This document shows positions 37,801-49,323 of a stretch of 64,000 nucleotides of DNA, one piece after another. The notes beneath the pieces were generated by a model. The model saw nothing but the letters and a program-made list of their open reading frames with translations, was not told the origin of the DNA and did no database searches. The position numbers and the translations under genes are program-made. Position 1 is the stretch's first letter; each line of letters opens with the position of its first letter. Source of the stretch: Opisthocomus hoazin (taxonomy: Eukaryota > Chordata > Aves > Opisthocomiformes > Opisthocomidae); the NCBI RefSeq assembly GCF_030867145.1, contig NC_134419.1, forward strand, positions 1,240,001 through 1,304,000, written 5' to 3'.

Positions 37801-40417
37801 TGGTGTTTAATCCCCCCCAAAAATCAGCCTGTGGGTAGCTTTTGGCTGCCAGGCCAGAGCTTGCTGATCTGTGCTGCGAGGTATGGGAGACATCGGTTAC
37901 GGAAGCTTCTAGTGGTCAGGTGTTGGACCGGGCTGCCCAGGGCGGTGGGGGAGTCCCCATCCCTGGAGGGGGTCAAACACCATGTGGATGTGGCACTTGG
38001 GGACAGGGTTTAGCAGCCATGGGGGTGTTGGGTTGGTGGTTGGACTCAGTGATCTTAGAGGTCTCTTCCAACCTTGATGATTGTGTGATTCTACGGTTCT
38101 GCTTGTGGGGAACATTTCACGGTGTGGATAGCATCTCTCGGTCAGGCCAGTTCGGATGCTGTGGGAAGCAGAGCCCGAAATATGTCAGTGTATTCCTGGG
38201 GGGAGATGAACTGAGGGAGGGAGAGAGGAAATGTGGGTCAGGGTAACGCAAAACGCAGCCTGTGGCTTCTGACAAAAGATTTTTTGTTGTTGTTGACTTA
38301 TGTCTTCTTGATTCCTAGCCCAAAACGCCTTTATTTACCCTTTTTTTGCAGTTCTGCTCAGTTCATAAGCAGAACAGTTTACCTTAAAATAGAATTCTAA
38401 AACTCTGGAGTCAAGGGATAAAACAGCTTTAAAAAAACTGAAGGCATTTTTGTATTTGAAATTCCTTTTTCTGACTTTTGCTATTCATAACATAATTTCG
38501 AAGAGCTCTGCTCATCATGAGTTACTCGGCTGTTCCCTGTGAGAATATGACAATGAGAAAAGGAGTCCCCTGAAGCCAGTTTTGCGAGGTCAGTGGTTTC
38601 CCTTCCTAGGCTGCAGGGTTTAGCGCGCGGCTTTCTGTGGCGCCTCGGGCAGGGCGGCATCTTCTGCTGCCTGGGTTCAGCAGGAGGTCTGTCCGCTACG
38701 ATGCCATGACTGGCTGGGTAGATGAAGGGAGAGCCGTGGATGTTGTCTACCTGGACTTCAGCAAGGCTTTCGACAGAGTCTCCCATGATATCCTCCTGGG
38801 GAAGCTGAGGAAGTGTGGGCTGGATGAGTGGTCGGTGAAGTGGATTGAGAACTGGCTCAATGGCAGAGCTCAGAGGGTTGTCATTAGCGGCGCTGAGTCT
38901 AGTTGGAGGCTGGTGACAAGTGGTGTCCCCCAGGGTCAGTACTGGGCCCAGTCTTGTTTAACTTCTTCATCAACGACCTGGATGAAGAGTTAGAATGTAC
39001 CCTCAGCAAGTTTGCTGATGACACCAAACTGGGAGGTGTGGTAGACACACTGGCAGGCTGTGCTGCCATTCAGCGTGACCTGGATAGGCTGGAAAGGTGG
39101 GCAGAGAGGAACCTGATGAGGTTCAACAAAGGCAAATGCAGGGTCCTGCACCTGGGGAGGAACAACCTCATGCACCAGTACAGGCTGGGGCTGACCTGCT
39201 GGAGTGCAGCTCTGTGCAGAGGGACCTCTGGGTGTCCTGGTGGACGACAGGGTGACCATGAGCCAGCAGCGTGCCCTGGCTGCCAAGAAAGCCAATGGGA
39301 TCCTGGGGTGCATCAAGAATAGTGTGGGCAGCAGGGCGAGGGAGGTTCTCCTTCCCCTCTACACTGCCCTGGTGAGGCCCCATCTGGAGTACTGTGTCCA
39401 GTTCTGGGCTCCCCAGTTCAAGAAAGATGAGGAGCTACTGGAGAGAGCCCAGCGGAGGGCTACGAGGATGAGGAGGGGACTGGAGCATCTCTCCTGCGAG
39501 GAGAGGCTGAGGGAGCTGGGCTTGTTCAGCCTGGAGAAGAGAAGGCTGAGAGGGGACCTTAGAAATGCCCATAAATATCTGCAGGGTGGGGGTCAGGAGG
39601 ATGGGGCCAGGCTCTTTCCAGTGGTGCCCAGCGACAGGACAAGGGGCAATGGGCACAAACTGAGGCACAGGAAGTTCTGTCTGAACATGAGGAAGAACTT
39701 CTTCCCTCTGAGGGTGACGGAGCCCTGGCCCAGGCTGCCCAGGGAGGCTGTGGAGTCTCCTTCTCTGGAGATATTCCAACCCCGCCTGGACGCGGTCCTG
39801 TGCAGCCTGCTCTGGGTGACCCTGCTTTGGCAGGAGGGTTGGACTGGGTGACCCACAGAGGTCCCTGCCAACCTCTGCCATGCTGGGATTCTGTGATTCT
39901 GTAACGCCGAGCGCCCGCTGAAAGCTGTGGTGTCTGCCACGCGTTTTGTGCCCGCACACACGCACAGGGAGCTGCTCTCCCGATGCCGTTTGCTCCGATC
40001 GCAGTTTGATTTGGCTGAGCGAGGGAAAAAACTTCTGGCAAGGGTTTTGTCTGCGGGGATATTTGCGTGTGGTGATGTACAGATGCGGCCTCTTAACATG
40101 CCTCGCTTTTTCCTCCTATCTTCCCTCAGATAATGATGCTGAAGATGATCTTCAGCCACACGTCGTTTGAACACTGCAAGAGATTCTCTGGTGAAGCCCA
40201 AAGCTCAGAACTGCACAGGGAGTGCAATTTCTTCCTGACGGCGGTGCGCTTGGCCTCGCTGAACCAGATCCTGGACCCGTGGGTTTACCTGCTGCTCAGG
40301 AAGATCCTGCTCCAGAAGTTCTGCCAAGCAGCCAGCGCCGTCTCCAAGTGCTCCAACAGTGAGTGGAAGGAGAGGTCCATCACCCTGTCAGAGGAAATCC
40401 GACGGACAGCGGCGTGA
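27968..40417 (+). CDS. PTGER3: PTGER3, prostaglandin E2 receptor EP3 subtype
   Basis: A plasma-membrane rhodopsin-family GPCR for PGE2, known to couple mainly to Gi. Exon 1 is 27968-28801 (278 codons) and ends in phase 0 at GTAGGT. Exon 2 is 40130-40417. The total is 373 residues. N12 (NGS) and N24 (NAT) are glycosylation sequons ahead of TM1. Visible marks are GNALAM in TM1, LALTD in TM2, the prostanoid MAVERALAI variant of DRY after TM3, the conserved WPGTWCFIS loop 2, CWSPLL in TM6, and [16 protein letters not shown] in TM7. R318 there is the expected ligand-carboxylate contact and DPWVY replaces NPxxY. An in-frame ATG at 28022 is an alternative start. The cytoplasmic tail after KFCQ continues for 29 residues to TGA, but a good GTGAGT donor at 40359-40364 lies inside it, in line with the C-terminal splice variants known for EP3. 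The 11.3-kb intron sits at the conserved TM6 position. Confidence 0.96.
29132..29230 (+). mobile_element. CR1 3'-end fragment
   Basis: Only the last ~100 bp of CR1 (GCGGTGCTGTGC... to GGGGTTCTGTG), degraded and with a single tail unit, in PTGER3 intron 1. Confidence 0.8.
29231..31249. other. PTGER3 intron 1, proximal part
   Basis: No exon recognised. A GC-rich, CpG-containing patch at about 30,040-30,320 could be regulatory, but no motif decides this. Confidence 0.35.
31250..31690 (+). mobile_element. Older CR1 subfamily, 3' portion
   Basis: A different CR1 group from the dominant one here. Blocks are GAGGAGCGGCTGAGGGAGCTGG, GGGGGGACCTCATCGCTCTC, TTCACTGAAAGAGTGGTCAG and GGGGAGTCCCCATCCCTGGAGG, with tail GGATGATTCTGTG. 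The reading frame is broken. The same subfamily occurs at 37910-38101. Confidence 0.9.
31691..32577. other. PTGER3 intron 1, unannotated segment
   Basis: GC-rich at 31,700-32,000, then AT-rich. No exon or repeat recognised. Confidence 0.35.
32578..33484 (+). mobile_element. CR1 LINE, 5'-truncated
   Basis: Begins at TTAGAATGTACCCTCAGC ([10 protein letters not shown]) and stays open in a single frame to 33439, the longest continuous CR1 frame in the intron. Variant residues [12 protein letters not shown] distinguish it from the other copies. One and a half ATTCTGTG units at the 3' end. Its 5' junction forms a short palindrome with the flanking sequence. Confidence 0.95.
33485..34732. other. 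PTGER3 intron 1, unannotated segment
   Basis: AT-rich sequence at 33,740-34,090, GC-rich at 34,090-34,400. No exon or repeat recognised. Confidence 0.35.
34743..34855 (+). mobile_element. Internal CR1 fragment between 13-bp direct repeats
   Basis: Only the [14 protein letters not shown] to LFSVVP-coding portion of CR1 is present; both the 5' part and the 3' tail are missing. It is bounded by CCCATTTATGGGG at 34733-34745 and 34852-34864. The repeats overlap the fragment ends by three to four bases, so this is not a normal target-primed insertion, which would keep the 3' end. Confidence 0.85.
34865..35225. other. PTGER3 intron 1, short unannotated segment
   Basis: Moderately GC-rich, no exon or repeat recognised. 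Confidence 0.35.
35226..36138 (+). mobile_element. CR1 LINE, 5'-truncated
   Basis: Starts at the same internal position as the 32,578 copy (TTAGAATGTACCC) and is open in one frame to 36124. RHRKFRLKM residues. Two ATTCTGTG units at the end. Confidence 0.95.
36725..37547 (-). mobile_element. CR1 LINE, 5'-truncated, inverted
   Basis: Inverted copy with three tail units. It is open in one frame through the RT C-terminus and truncated within [22 protein letters not shown] residues. Confidence 0.95.
37910..38101 (+). mobile_element. Older CR1 subfamily, 3' fragment
   Basis: Starts at AGTGGTCAGGTGTTGG and shares GGGGAGTCCCCATCCCTGGAGG with the 31,250 copy. Its tail is GATGATTGTGTGATTCT. Confidence 0.88.
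38102..38696. other. PTGER3 intron 1, unannotated segment
   Basis: AT-rich, no exon or repeat recognised. Confidence 0.35.
38697..39902 (+). mobile_element. CR1 LINE, longest copy in the window
   Basis: Includes the RT fingers/palm: [13 protein letters not shown] (motif A), [20 protein letters not shown], then after a frame break [18 protein letters not shown] and FADDTKL (motif C). A second frame break occurs near 39,190-39,230. It cannot encode an intact enzyme. Ends with a degraded tail 227 bp before PTGER3 exon 2. Confidence 0.96.
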
Positions 40418-42662
40418 AGAACACCGGTCCATCTGCGTGGAAGCTGCTGTTGCCAAGGAGCAGTTTTAAATCTGACTGTGAATTGGGGTATCCCCAGCAC
40501 GTTAGCGTCTGCATAAATAGCTGAAAATGATATTACTGAGCGGATTTACAGCGCCAAATAATGATTTATCCAGTGTGCCAAAAATTCTCAAATACAGCAG
40601 AAGGAATTGGTCTCGTTTCTACATTCTGTTGGTTTTGCCGTTCACGGCTGAGCTGCAGAACGTGACGTTTTGTGTGCCTAAAATAGAGCTGGGGGGGAAT
40701 TTTCTTGCCCAATGGTAGAGGAAATGATTTTCCTATCAGGGGATGCTTGGGGCAGGTTCAACAGATTAAATTGCTGAAGAGGCTCACTCGTATATACCTT
40801 AATGCTCATATTATCTACTTCAGAGTCCTTCTTCCTCCTTTTTTCTGGAGGGGCAACGGGAGAAAGGGGCAAAAAATACAGGAATTAGAGGAAGACAAAA
40901 TTGAGTAACTGTATTTGGATTTCAGTGGCTTACAACTGAAGAGGTTGTGTTGCAGCGGTGAGGGTCCATCACTCTCGAGCACTGAAGGTAGCACGAGTCT
41001 CCTGACACGTGGGTTTGTCACGGCAAGCTCTCGCTCTGCGCGGAGGCGAGGGGAGCTCGTCTGCTGGGGAGGTGTAGGGGAGGTGTAGCCTTGGGACAGG
41101 CGGCACCAGTGAGAAATCCCGGGGGTTTGGTTCTAAATAGCAGCCTGTGAAACGCCCGGGCGTGACAAGAAGTGCTGCTTGCAAAGCGTGCTGCAGAGCT
41201 CCTTGGAGCAGATGGAGAGAGCAATAAACGGGCTGTAAAAGGCAGTAAATGTTCTTCTCCCTGTAGATTAGCGGCAAAGGTTTACGAAGCCAAAAATACT
41301 GTTTTTGTATGAGTAGTTTTATTTGGAAGTGCCCAGCTCCAGGGGTAAAACGAACATCAAATGATTCTGAAATGGTGGGGATGGCACTCAAAACTTCCTC
41401 ATTACCAACATGTCCTACAAAGCGGCCAGAATAGTACCCCGAAGTAGCTTATTTCTGCTTTCCTCCAGAAAGACAAATTTGAGAGATATGGCAGCTTTGG
41501 GAATTTTTAAAATAAAGCAGACTGGAAGAGGGGGGTAGAAGTGTGTGCGTTGGTCAGGTCTTTCCCCTGAGTAACGCTCAGGTTTTATTAGAAAACTGAG
41601 TTCTAATCCATTTGTGTCATATCTGATGTTTATTTTCAAAAGGGCTACACTTTTTCCTCGTTTTCTATACCCTTTTGTGGATGACAGCCTCTAATGTCTC
41701 CTGCTTCATGGCCTGGGGTGAAATTAGATGCAAATGCAGTAAAATACAAGATATCACATAGTTGTACACCGTGTACTGTATGTGCCATAAAGTATCGGAT
41801 TCAGGGGCCTTAAGGGCGAGTGTAATCCTGCGTCTGCTAGGAATTTCTTGCACAGAACCTTTATTTTTGCTTTTCTTCCTTGTTTTATAAAAGCGACTCC
41901 TGACAGCAGAAACTGGCTACGCACTTTGCTTGTTCTGCTGCCGCGTTGTCTAATTGCTTGTCTTGGCATCAGTCAAGCAAAGATAATTAATCTGACAGCA
42001 GAAGCCACTGTCTACATAAAGAAAACTAATTTTATCTGGGTGGCGTTCGAGTGCAGCCGAAAAGCTGGTGTCTTGCTGCAGTTCACGACCGGCCTCAAAC
42101 CAGAGGCCCAGACAAGGTGCTGGTATCAGTGCTCAGCGTCTTCTTCCATTTAATGAAATAAATTCCTTTTTCAGCTGCGAGCCGAGGGCTGCTAGCGCTG
42201 GTTCAGTCACCGGTCAGCACTTGGGGAACACGGCGAAAGCAAAATTGTACTCGTTCTCTTTGAAAAAGTGCCTTGTGGGATCTGTACTTTTTAAAAAAAA
42301 ATTATTTTGGAATATAAAAGGCCCGCTCTCCCGTCCAGAGGATCGGTATTGTTCCGTTTACGTACATTAGCTTTTTAAAACAAATCAGCAAACCCAGTGG
42401 CTTGTGAAGTGTGTCGGGATGACCTTCGCGGTCGGCTGAGCCGCTCCTTGTGGAGCCGGTTCGGAGCAGCAGCGCGTCGGGAGCGCGAGGCAGCGGGAGC
42501 GGAGCGCTGCTCCCTCCTGTGCGAGATGAATCCCATGCGGGGCAACGCGGGAGCAGCTGGGCCGCGGCACGGGGCCCTGGTTCGGCTCGGAGGAGCTGGG
42601 CAGGGGGGCTGCTGCTCTCCAGCCTCCCGGGTGGCTTCACGTCAGCGCGCTTGAAATAATTT
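40418..42662 (+). other. PTGER3 3' untranslated region or downstream sequence
   Basis: AATAAA hexamers lie at 41223-41228, 41511-41516 and 42157-42162, and a further one at 43618-43623 beyond a CR1. Any of these could end the transcript. A CpG-containing GC-rich patch lies at 42,400-42,640. No further coding exon is recognised. Confidence 0.4.
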
Positions 42663-43117
42663 AGGGCTACAAGGATGATGAGGGGACTGGAGCATCTCCA
42701 CTACGAGGAGAGGTTGAGGGAACTGGGCTTGTTCAGCCTGAAGAAGAGAAGGCTGAGAGGGGACCTTAGAAATGCCTACAAATATCTGCAGGGTGGGGGT
42801 CAGGAGGATGGGGCCAAGCTCTTTTCAGTGGTGCCCAGTGACAGGACAAGGGGCAACGGGCACAAACTGAGGCACAGGAAGTTCCGTCTGAACACGAGGA
42901 AGAACTTCTTCCCTCTGAGGGTGACGGAGCCCTGGCCCAGGCTGCCCAGGGAGGCTGTGGAGTCTCCTTCTCTGGAGATATTCCAGCCCCGCCTGGACAA
43001 GGTCCTGTGCAGCCTGCTCTGGGTGACCCTGCTTGGGCAGGAGGGTTGGACTAGATGACCCACAGAGGTCCCTTCCAACCCCTACTATTCTGTGATTCTG
43101 TGATTCTCTAATTCTGT
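42663..43117 (+). mobile_element. CR1 LINE 3' fragment
   Basis: Starts at AGGGCTACAAGGATGATGAGG and is open to 43058. [12 protein letters not shown] subtype, tail with ATTCTGTGATTCTGTGATTCT. Confidence 0.95.
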
Positions 43118-44028
43118 TACGCCTCGGCTTTTTCTAGTGAAACAGGACACTGACTTTTCTACTGGGAAAAAGGCAGTTCTGCCCGTCTGTGGGTGCAGTC
43201 ATATGAAGAAGCTACTTTAAATATTAGAAAATGGGAAAGAATGCCTGCTTTTAATTTGTTTACAGGGAAGGAGTTTGAGCACTATTTGCCAGCCACGGCT
43301 GCCGTGACGGGACGTGGCTGGAGGAACGCACTTTCAAAATCCAATTCAAAGAGCTTAAACGTCAATGAAAGCTTCCCTTTCCCATTTACTTGTTGGAGTG
43401 GGAAGGTGTTTTTTTGTTGCATTTCTTTAAAGATGTCTTTTATGTCATGTATTTAAATTCCACTACAGTAATATATCTAATACTGGGTTTAATATGCTGT
43501 ACTTCTGTCAAAGCTGTTACGGGAACTGCAGTGTATGGAAAAACAACTTCCAGATCCTTGTTTGCCTTATAAACTCGCTTGTTTGTGTACCAAATCAACG
43601 TGCCTTGTATCAGTCAGAATAAAAGTTGGGCGGAATAACCCGTCTGCGCTTCCGTGGTCGCCCTTGCCTGGGACTCGCTGTCACAGCACCGTCGCGCGGC
43701 CTGGACCGTCCGTCGTTCAGCGGCAGCGGCTGCCCCCCAGCACAGGGTTAAGTGGGTTTGGCAAAAGCAGCACCTGGCGACGGAACGCGGCGGGCCTCGG
43801 CGGGCTGACGTGGAGCAGATTTTTATCTGCGCCTTTACGTGGGTCGGATTTTATCTGCGCAGCCTCCCGGCTGGTGGCCTTCGCCTGCGGGACCCTGCCG
43901 TGCCGCGCCGCGGAGGGGGGCTCGTGGGGTTCACTGCCTCGGCTCGGGCTTCGCGGCGCCGAGCCCCCCTGCGCCGAGCCCACCCCTCCCCGGTGCCGGG
44001 TGGGAAGAGCACGCGGGACCGGGGCACA
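43118..44028. other. Unannotated stretch
   Basis: AT-rich to about 43,630, where an AATAAA at 43618-43623 may be a distal PTGER3 polyadenylation signal. GC-rich afterwards. No gene recognised. Confidence 0.35.
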
Positions 44029-44978
44029 GGGCACCCCCAAAATCCGAGACCCAGCTCAGCGTCAGAAGTGCTGGGCACCCCCAAATCTGAGACCCAGCTC
44101 AGTGTTGGGAGCACTGGACACCCACAAACCTGAGACCCAGCTCGGTGTCAGCAGCGCTGGGAACCCCTGAATCTGTGACCCAGCTCGGCGTCAGAAGTGC
44201 TGGGCACCCCTAAATCTGAGACCCAGCTCAGTGTTGGGAGCACTGGACACCCACAAACCTGAGACCCAGCTCAGCATCAGCAGCGCTGGGCACCCCCAAA
44301 ATCCGAGACCCAGCTCAGTGTCGGGAGCACTGGGCACCCCTGAATCCGGGACCCAGCTCAGCATCAGAAGTGCTGGGCACCCCCAAAATCCGAGACCCAG
44401 CTCAGTGTTGGGAGCACTGGGCACCCCCAAATCAGGGACCCAGCTCGGTGTCAGCAGCACTGGGCACCCCCAAATCTGAGACCCAGCTCAGTGTTGGGAG
44501 CACTGGGCACCCCCAAATCAGGGACCCAGCTCGGTGTCAGCAGCGCTGGGCACCCCCAAATCTGAGACCCAGCTCGGTGTCAGCAGCGCTGGGCACCCCC
44601 AAAGCTGAAACCCAGCTCAGCGTCAGAAGTGCTGGGCACCCCCAAATCTGAGACCCAGCTCAGTGTTGGGAGCACTGGGCACCCCCAAATCAGGGACCCA
44701 GCTCAGTGTTGGGAGCACTGGGCACCCCCAAATCTGTGACCCAGCTCGGCGTCCGCAGCGCTGGGCACCCCCAAAGCTGAGACCCAGCTCGGTGTCAGGA
44801 GCACTGGGCACCCCCAAATCTGTGACCCAGCTCAGCATCAGCAGCACTGGGCACCCCTGAATCTGAGACCCAGCTTGGCTTCAGCAGCCCTGGGCACCCC
44901 CAAAGCTCAGACCCAGCTCGGTGTCGGGAGCACTGGGCACCCCCAAAGCCGAGATCCAGCTCGGTGTCAGCAGCACTG
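44029..44978. repeat. 43-bp minisatellite, about 22 units
   Basis: Tandem units of about 43 bp (starts at 44071, 44114 and 44157 confirm the period). Each is built from CTGGGCACCCCCAAA, then a variable CTGAG or CAGGG block, then ACCCAGCTC and a GTGTTGGGAGCA or GCGTCAGAAGTG block. Two or more sub-variants alternate along the array. Frames through it are open only because the unit lacks stops. Confidence 0.95.
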
Positions 44979-45890
44979 CAGCAACCACCCCGTGTGCCAG
45001 CGCCCGCCACTCGCACCTCGGCAGCCCCCCTCGCCGCGGCTGTCCCCACATGCTTTTACATTACTTACATTATTTTACCTTTTTTTTTTTTTACATTTTG
45101 CAATTTTAACACAAACTTTCTGAGCTCGTGAAGCAGACTGATGCAGAAGAGCACCAACTCCACTAACGTCCTGGAAGCATCGTTAGGACGGGCAAACCCA
45201 ACCCACCACGGCGACAGAATGCGGCGTGCTCCTCCGGCGAGCCAGGGAAACGCCTCCGTGGTTTCTCCCAGATTCAACGACCTTCCAGAGAGAAACAGCA
45301 GCTGACTACGGGCAGTTCCGCCCGACGTGCGATGCCCTCCCTGCTCCCTTGCTGCCCGACGCCGGGCGGTGGCACCACGTGGCAGGGTGGCCTGGCACCC
45401 AGCAGCCCCTCTCAAATGACAGCGTTTCTTGGCCACTGTCCCGAAAGGAGATTCTCCTGGGAGAAGGAGTCCTTCATCAAGCGCCTACGGAAGCGTCCCG
45501 TGGGTGGGTGCCGCGGGGCAGAACCCTGTTTATGGTGTAAACCTGCCCTGCAGCTGGGGCAGAGCCCGAGCCCCCGCGTGCGGGAGCCAACGTCAGCAGT
45601 GGCTGATGGAAACCCGACAGCCACGCTCCGCAGCCAGCAATGGCAAAAGCACCTTGGTTTCAATCTTCTCGACCCAGCGAGTCACTGCAGAGCTGGAAAC
45701 GCTCCCCGTCACTGCGTTTTTATCTGTTGGCGTGCAAATGTGAGCCGCTGGCTGTCGGCAGCGTTGGAAGCTTCCCCTTCTGGGACCAGAGTGGAGAGGG
45801 AGAAGGACCTGGGGACCAGAAGGGAGCATGAACACCTTCGCCTGTGGGTGCCTCAACATAAAGAGGGACGCTTCTTGTACCAGACAGACC
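44979..45890. other. Unannotated stretch
   Basis: No gene or repeat recognised. A T-rich run lies at about 45,079. Confidence 0.35.
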
Positions 45891-46946
45891 GAATCACAGA
45901 ATCACAGAATAGTAGGGGTTGGCAGGGACCTCTGTGGGTCATCTAGTCCAACCCCCCTGCCGAAGCAGGGTCACCCAGAGCAGGCTGCACAGGACCTTGT
46001 CCAGGCGGGTCTGGAATATCTCCAGAGAAGGAGACTCCACAACCTCCCTGGGCAGCCTGGGCCAGGGCTCCGTCACCCTCAGAGGGAAGAAGTTCTTCCT
46101 CATGTTCAGACGGAACTTCCTGTGCCTCACTTTATGCCCATTGCCCCTTGTCCTGTCACTGGGCACCACTGAACAGAGTCTGGCCCCGTCCTCCTGACCC
46201 CCACCCTGCAGATATTTGTAGGCATTTATAAGGTCCCCTCGCAGCCTTCTCTTCTTCAGGCTGAACAAGCCCAGCTCCCTCAACCTCTCGTAGGGGAGAT
46301 GTTCCAGTCCCCTCATCATCCTCGCAGCCCTCCGCTGGACTCTCTCCAGTAGCTCCTCATCTTTCTTGAACTGGGGAGCCCAGAACTGGACACGGTACTC
46401 CAGATGAGGCCTCACTAGGGCAGTGTAGAGGGGGAGGAGAACCTCCCTCGTCCTGCTGGCCACACTCTTCTTGATGCACCCCAGGATCCCATTGGCTTTC
46501 TTGGCAGCCAGGGCACGCTGCTGGCTCATGGTTAACCTGTCGTCCACCAGGACACCCAGGTCCCTCTCCACAGAGCTGCTCTCCAGCAGGTCCGTCCCAA
46601 GCCTGTACTGGTGCATGAGGTTGTTCCTCCCCAGGTGCAGGACCCTGCATTTGCCTTTGTTGAACCTCATCAGGTTCCTCTCTGCCCAGCTTTCCAGCCT
46701 GTCCAGGTCACGCTGAATGGCAGCACAGCCTTCTGGTGTATCTACCACACCTCCCAGTTTGGTGTCGTCAGCAAACTTGCTGAGGGTACATTCTAACTCT
46801 TCATCCAGGTCGTTGATGAAGAAGTTAAACAAGACTGGGCCCAGTACTGACCCTGGGGGACACCACTTGTCACCAGCCTCCAACTAGACTCAGCGCCGCT
46901 GATGACAACCCTCTGAGTTCTGCCGTTCAGCCAGTTCTCAATCCAC
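45891..46946 (-). mobile_element. CR1 LINE, long inverted copy
   Basis: Reaches from the tail through the RT C-terminus and FADDTKL to WIENWLNG. It carries the same one-base loss after SGVPQG as the 38,697 and 59,054 copies. A three-base deletion removes one residue in [17 protein letters not shown] residues. Confidence 0.96.
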
Positions 46947-49048
46947 CGAAACCGAATCACGGACTGAGCATCCCTCGCGACGCAGCCGACGAGCCGTGCG
47001 GGGCTGCGGCAGCACCGAGCACGCAGCTCTGGGCTGCGGACCCTGGGCAGTGTCACCATCGCTCTGCGGCCCCGCGTCAGGTCCTGCCGGGCGGGAGCAC
47101 GTGGAGATACCCACCACCCACGGTCTGCCAGCAGCCAGAGAAGGACGTGAGGAGCAAACCCAGGGCTCCAGAGCCCGGGACGTCCCCGTGGCCGAGCACA
47201 ACACCCGGCTTCGTGGGTGGACCTGTCCAGGGTGCATGGATGCCGCAGCACCAAGGCGTTTTTTTTGCAAAACCAGCATGCAAAAGGAGGTCCGAGTCTT
47301 GCACGTGAAGTGATGGTGAGGGATGGGCGTGTTTGCTGCATGGTGAGAGAAGAAGGGGCTGGAACAAGGCTCAGCGGTACGGCATGGGGCACTCTCCGAA
47401 AGAGCTGCAGTCAAACCGCAGGCACCCGGGAGATCCCCTGCCAGCTGCAACATTTTCTAAATTAAAACAGAAGCTTCAGGCAGCAAGAGCAGCAAACCCC
47501 AAATGATTTTTTTTCCACTGTTTTGCTTTGCAGAGAACATTAAAGAATTCAGGACAGGGACTGCGTGGCATGCTGGCCAAAGTGTGGACGCTTGCGAAGA
47601 CAACAGCAGTTCAGCGTCAGACCTCTCCTGCAGTGGGAACCACCAGCTTATTTAACTGTTTTTTCTCTCAGTTACAGCTTTCTCCACCTGCCTTACGGGT
47701 TCAGAGCCGCAGCCCAGACGCCTCGGTAAGCGGGGGGGTCTGGGGGCTGCCGGCAGCGCTCCGAGCCCGGGGCCGGACCCTGGAGCAGTCGCTCGCGGCG
47801 ACGCGGGGCTGCCCAGGGCCATGGCTGGTGGCAGAGCCGGGCACAACATCACCAGGGAACCTCCAGCTTCGAGTGTGGCTTTTTAAGCAGAATACGGGAG
47901 CAAGGAGGCTGTGTCAGAGCCAGCGGTGACGAGGGCAGTGCGGACCCGGGGCTGGCTCCTAACCGGCCCCGTTACCGTGAAAAGGCGAAGGTGGGAACCC
48001 GAGGTGATGCTGCGTCTTGGCGGGGCGATGCTGGGTCTGGGCTGTGCTGCCTCGGGCTTCGTCTGGAGCGCTGGGCAGGGTGAGACGACCCCAAGGGCGA
48101 GGGATCAGCGCCGGTGGCCGGAGCTGCCCAAGACTCCGCTCCCACCACCCTCCCACCACCTCGCACAGGCTCCTCCGGAGGGTTTAGAGACGAAACCCCG
48201 GCGTCAGACGGCCGCTCCCCGCATCGCTGCGGCACGGCTGCCCGCGGCTCCCGCCAGCACCGCGACGGGCTGGGCGAGGCCGTGGCAGAAGCACCTCACC
48301 ACCCAGCCTCGCGCCGCGGGGCGTCGCGTTTAAAGCTTCCTTCTATCAACTAATTCGATCTCAGTGTGAAAAAAAACCCAAACACAACAAAGAAAGTATG
48401 TTTAAAAAAAAAAAAGCAGAATGCAAGAGAGCCTTAAAGGCTGTGAAATGAAAGAGGTGGAACTCCAGATAGCAGATCTGGTGTACGGCGAGCAGCGGCA
48501 GGAAGAACGGCAGCCGACAGGTCTGGTTGCCCAGAGACGGCAGAAAGCTCCCCGAAAGCACCCTCAGCGAGGAGAAACATCTTGCTCAAGAGGCACAAGT
48601 CTCTGCCCGGAGTTCCAGGGACTTTGGTGGACGCAAAATGTGCTTTCCAGGCTCAAACCCTGCCTGGATGGGGTTGTCAGAGGGGGAGCTGCCCCCAGCC
48701 CAGCCCTCCCCACCAGCTTGCCCCAGCCCTGGGTGATGGTTCTCCACTTCTCCAGGTCCTTCCTCCACCTGCGGCTCATGGTGAGTCTCCCTGCCGAGCC
48801 AGAGCCCGTGCCTGGTCTCGCGGGGGGCACGTCCCGGCTCTCGGGGTGCAGGCGCTGCCCTGTTCGTGTTGAACAGATCCCCCGGTGCAATTTAAAAAAC
48901 CAAATGCAATGGCTGCATTCTCCATGATGTGGATGTGGGTATTTGAAGGGTGCTGTGCTGAGAAACGACAAACCCCGTGGCAAAGGCAGAAGACAGCAAT
49001 TGCCAAATAAACGTGTGATAGGGGATAGCAGAGGCATCGCCAAAACGG
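46947..49048. other. Unannotated stretch
   Basis: Moderately GC-rich with several long frames but no recognisable domains, and no named repeat. Confidence 0.35.
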
Positions 49049-49323
49049 CCAGCGACAGGACAAGGGGCAACGGGCACAAACTGGAGCATGGGAAGTTCCA
49101 GCTGAACCCGAGGAAGAACTTCTTCCCTCTGAGGGTGACGGAGCCCTGGCCCAGGCTGCCCAGGGAGGCTGTGGAGTCTCCTTCTCTGGAGATATTCCAG
49201 CCCCACCTGGACACGGTGCTGTGCCCCCTGCTCTGGGTGACCCTGCTTGGGCAGGGGGTTGGGCTGGGTGACCCACAGAGGTCCCTGCCAGCCCCTGCCA
49301 TCCTGGGATTCTGGGATTCTGTG
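49049..49323 (+). mobile_element. CR1 LINE 3' fragment
   Basis: Starts at CCAGCGACAGGACAAGG (SDRTRGNGH). [12 protein letters not shown] subtype, with a degraded tail ATTCTGGGATTCTGTG. Confidence 0.93.

Noticed and set aside
44029-44978. Regularly spaced repeats resembling a CRISPR array
   Set aside because: The sequence is vertebrate, the units are contiguous tandem repeats with no unique spacers, and no associated genes exist.
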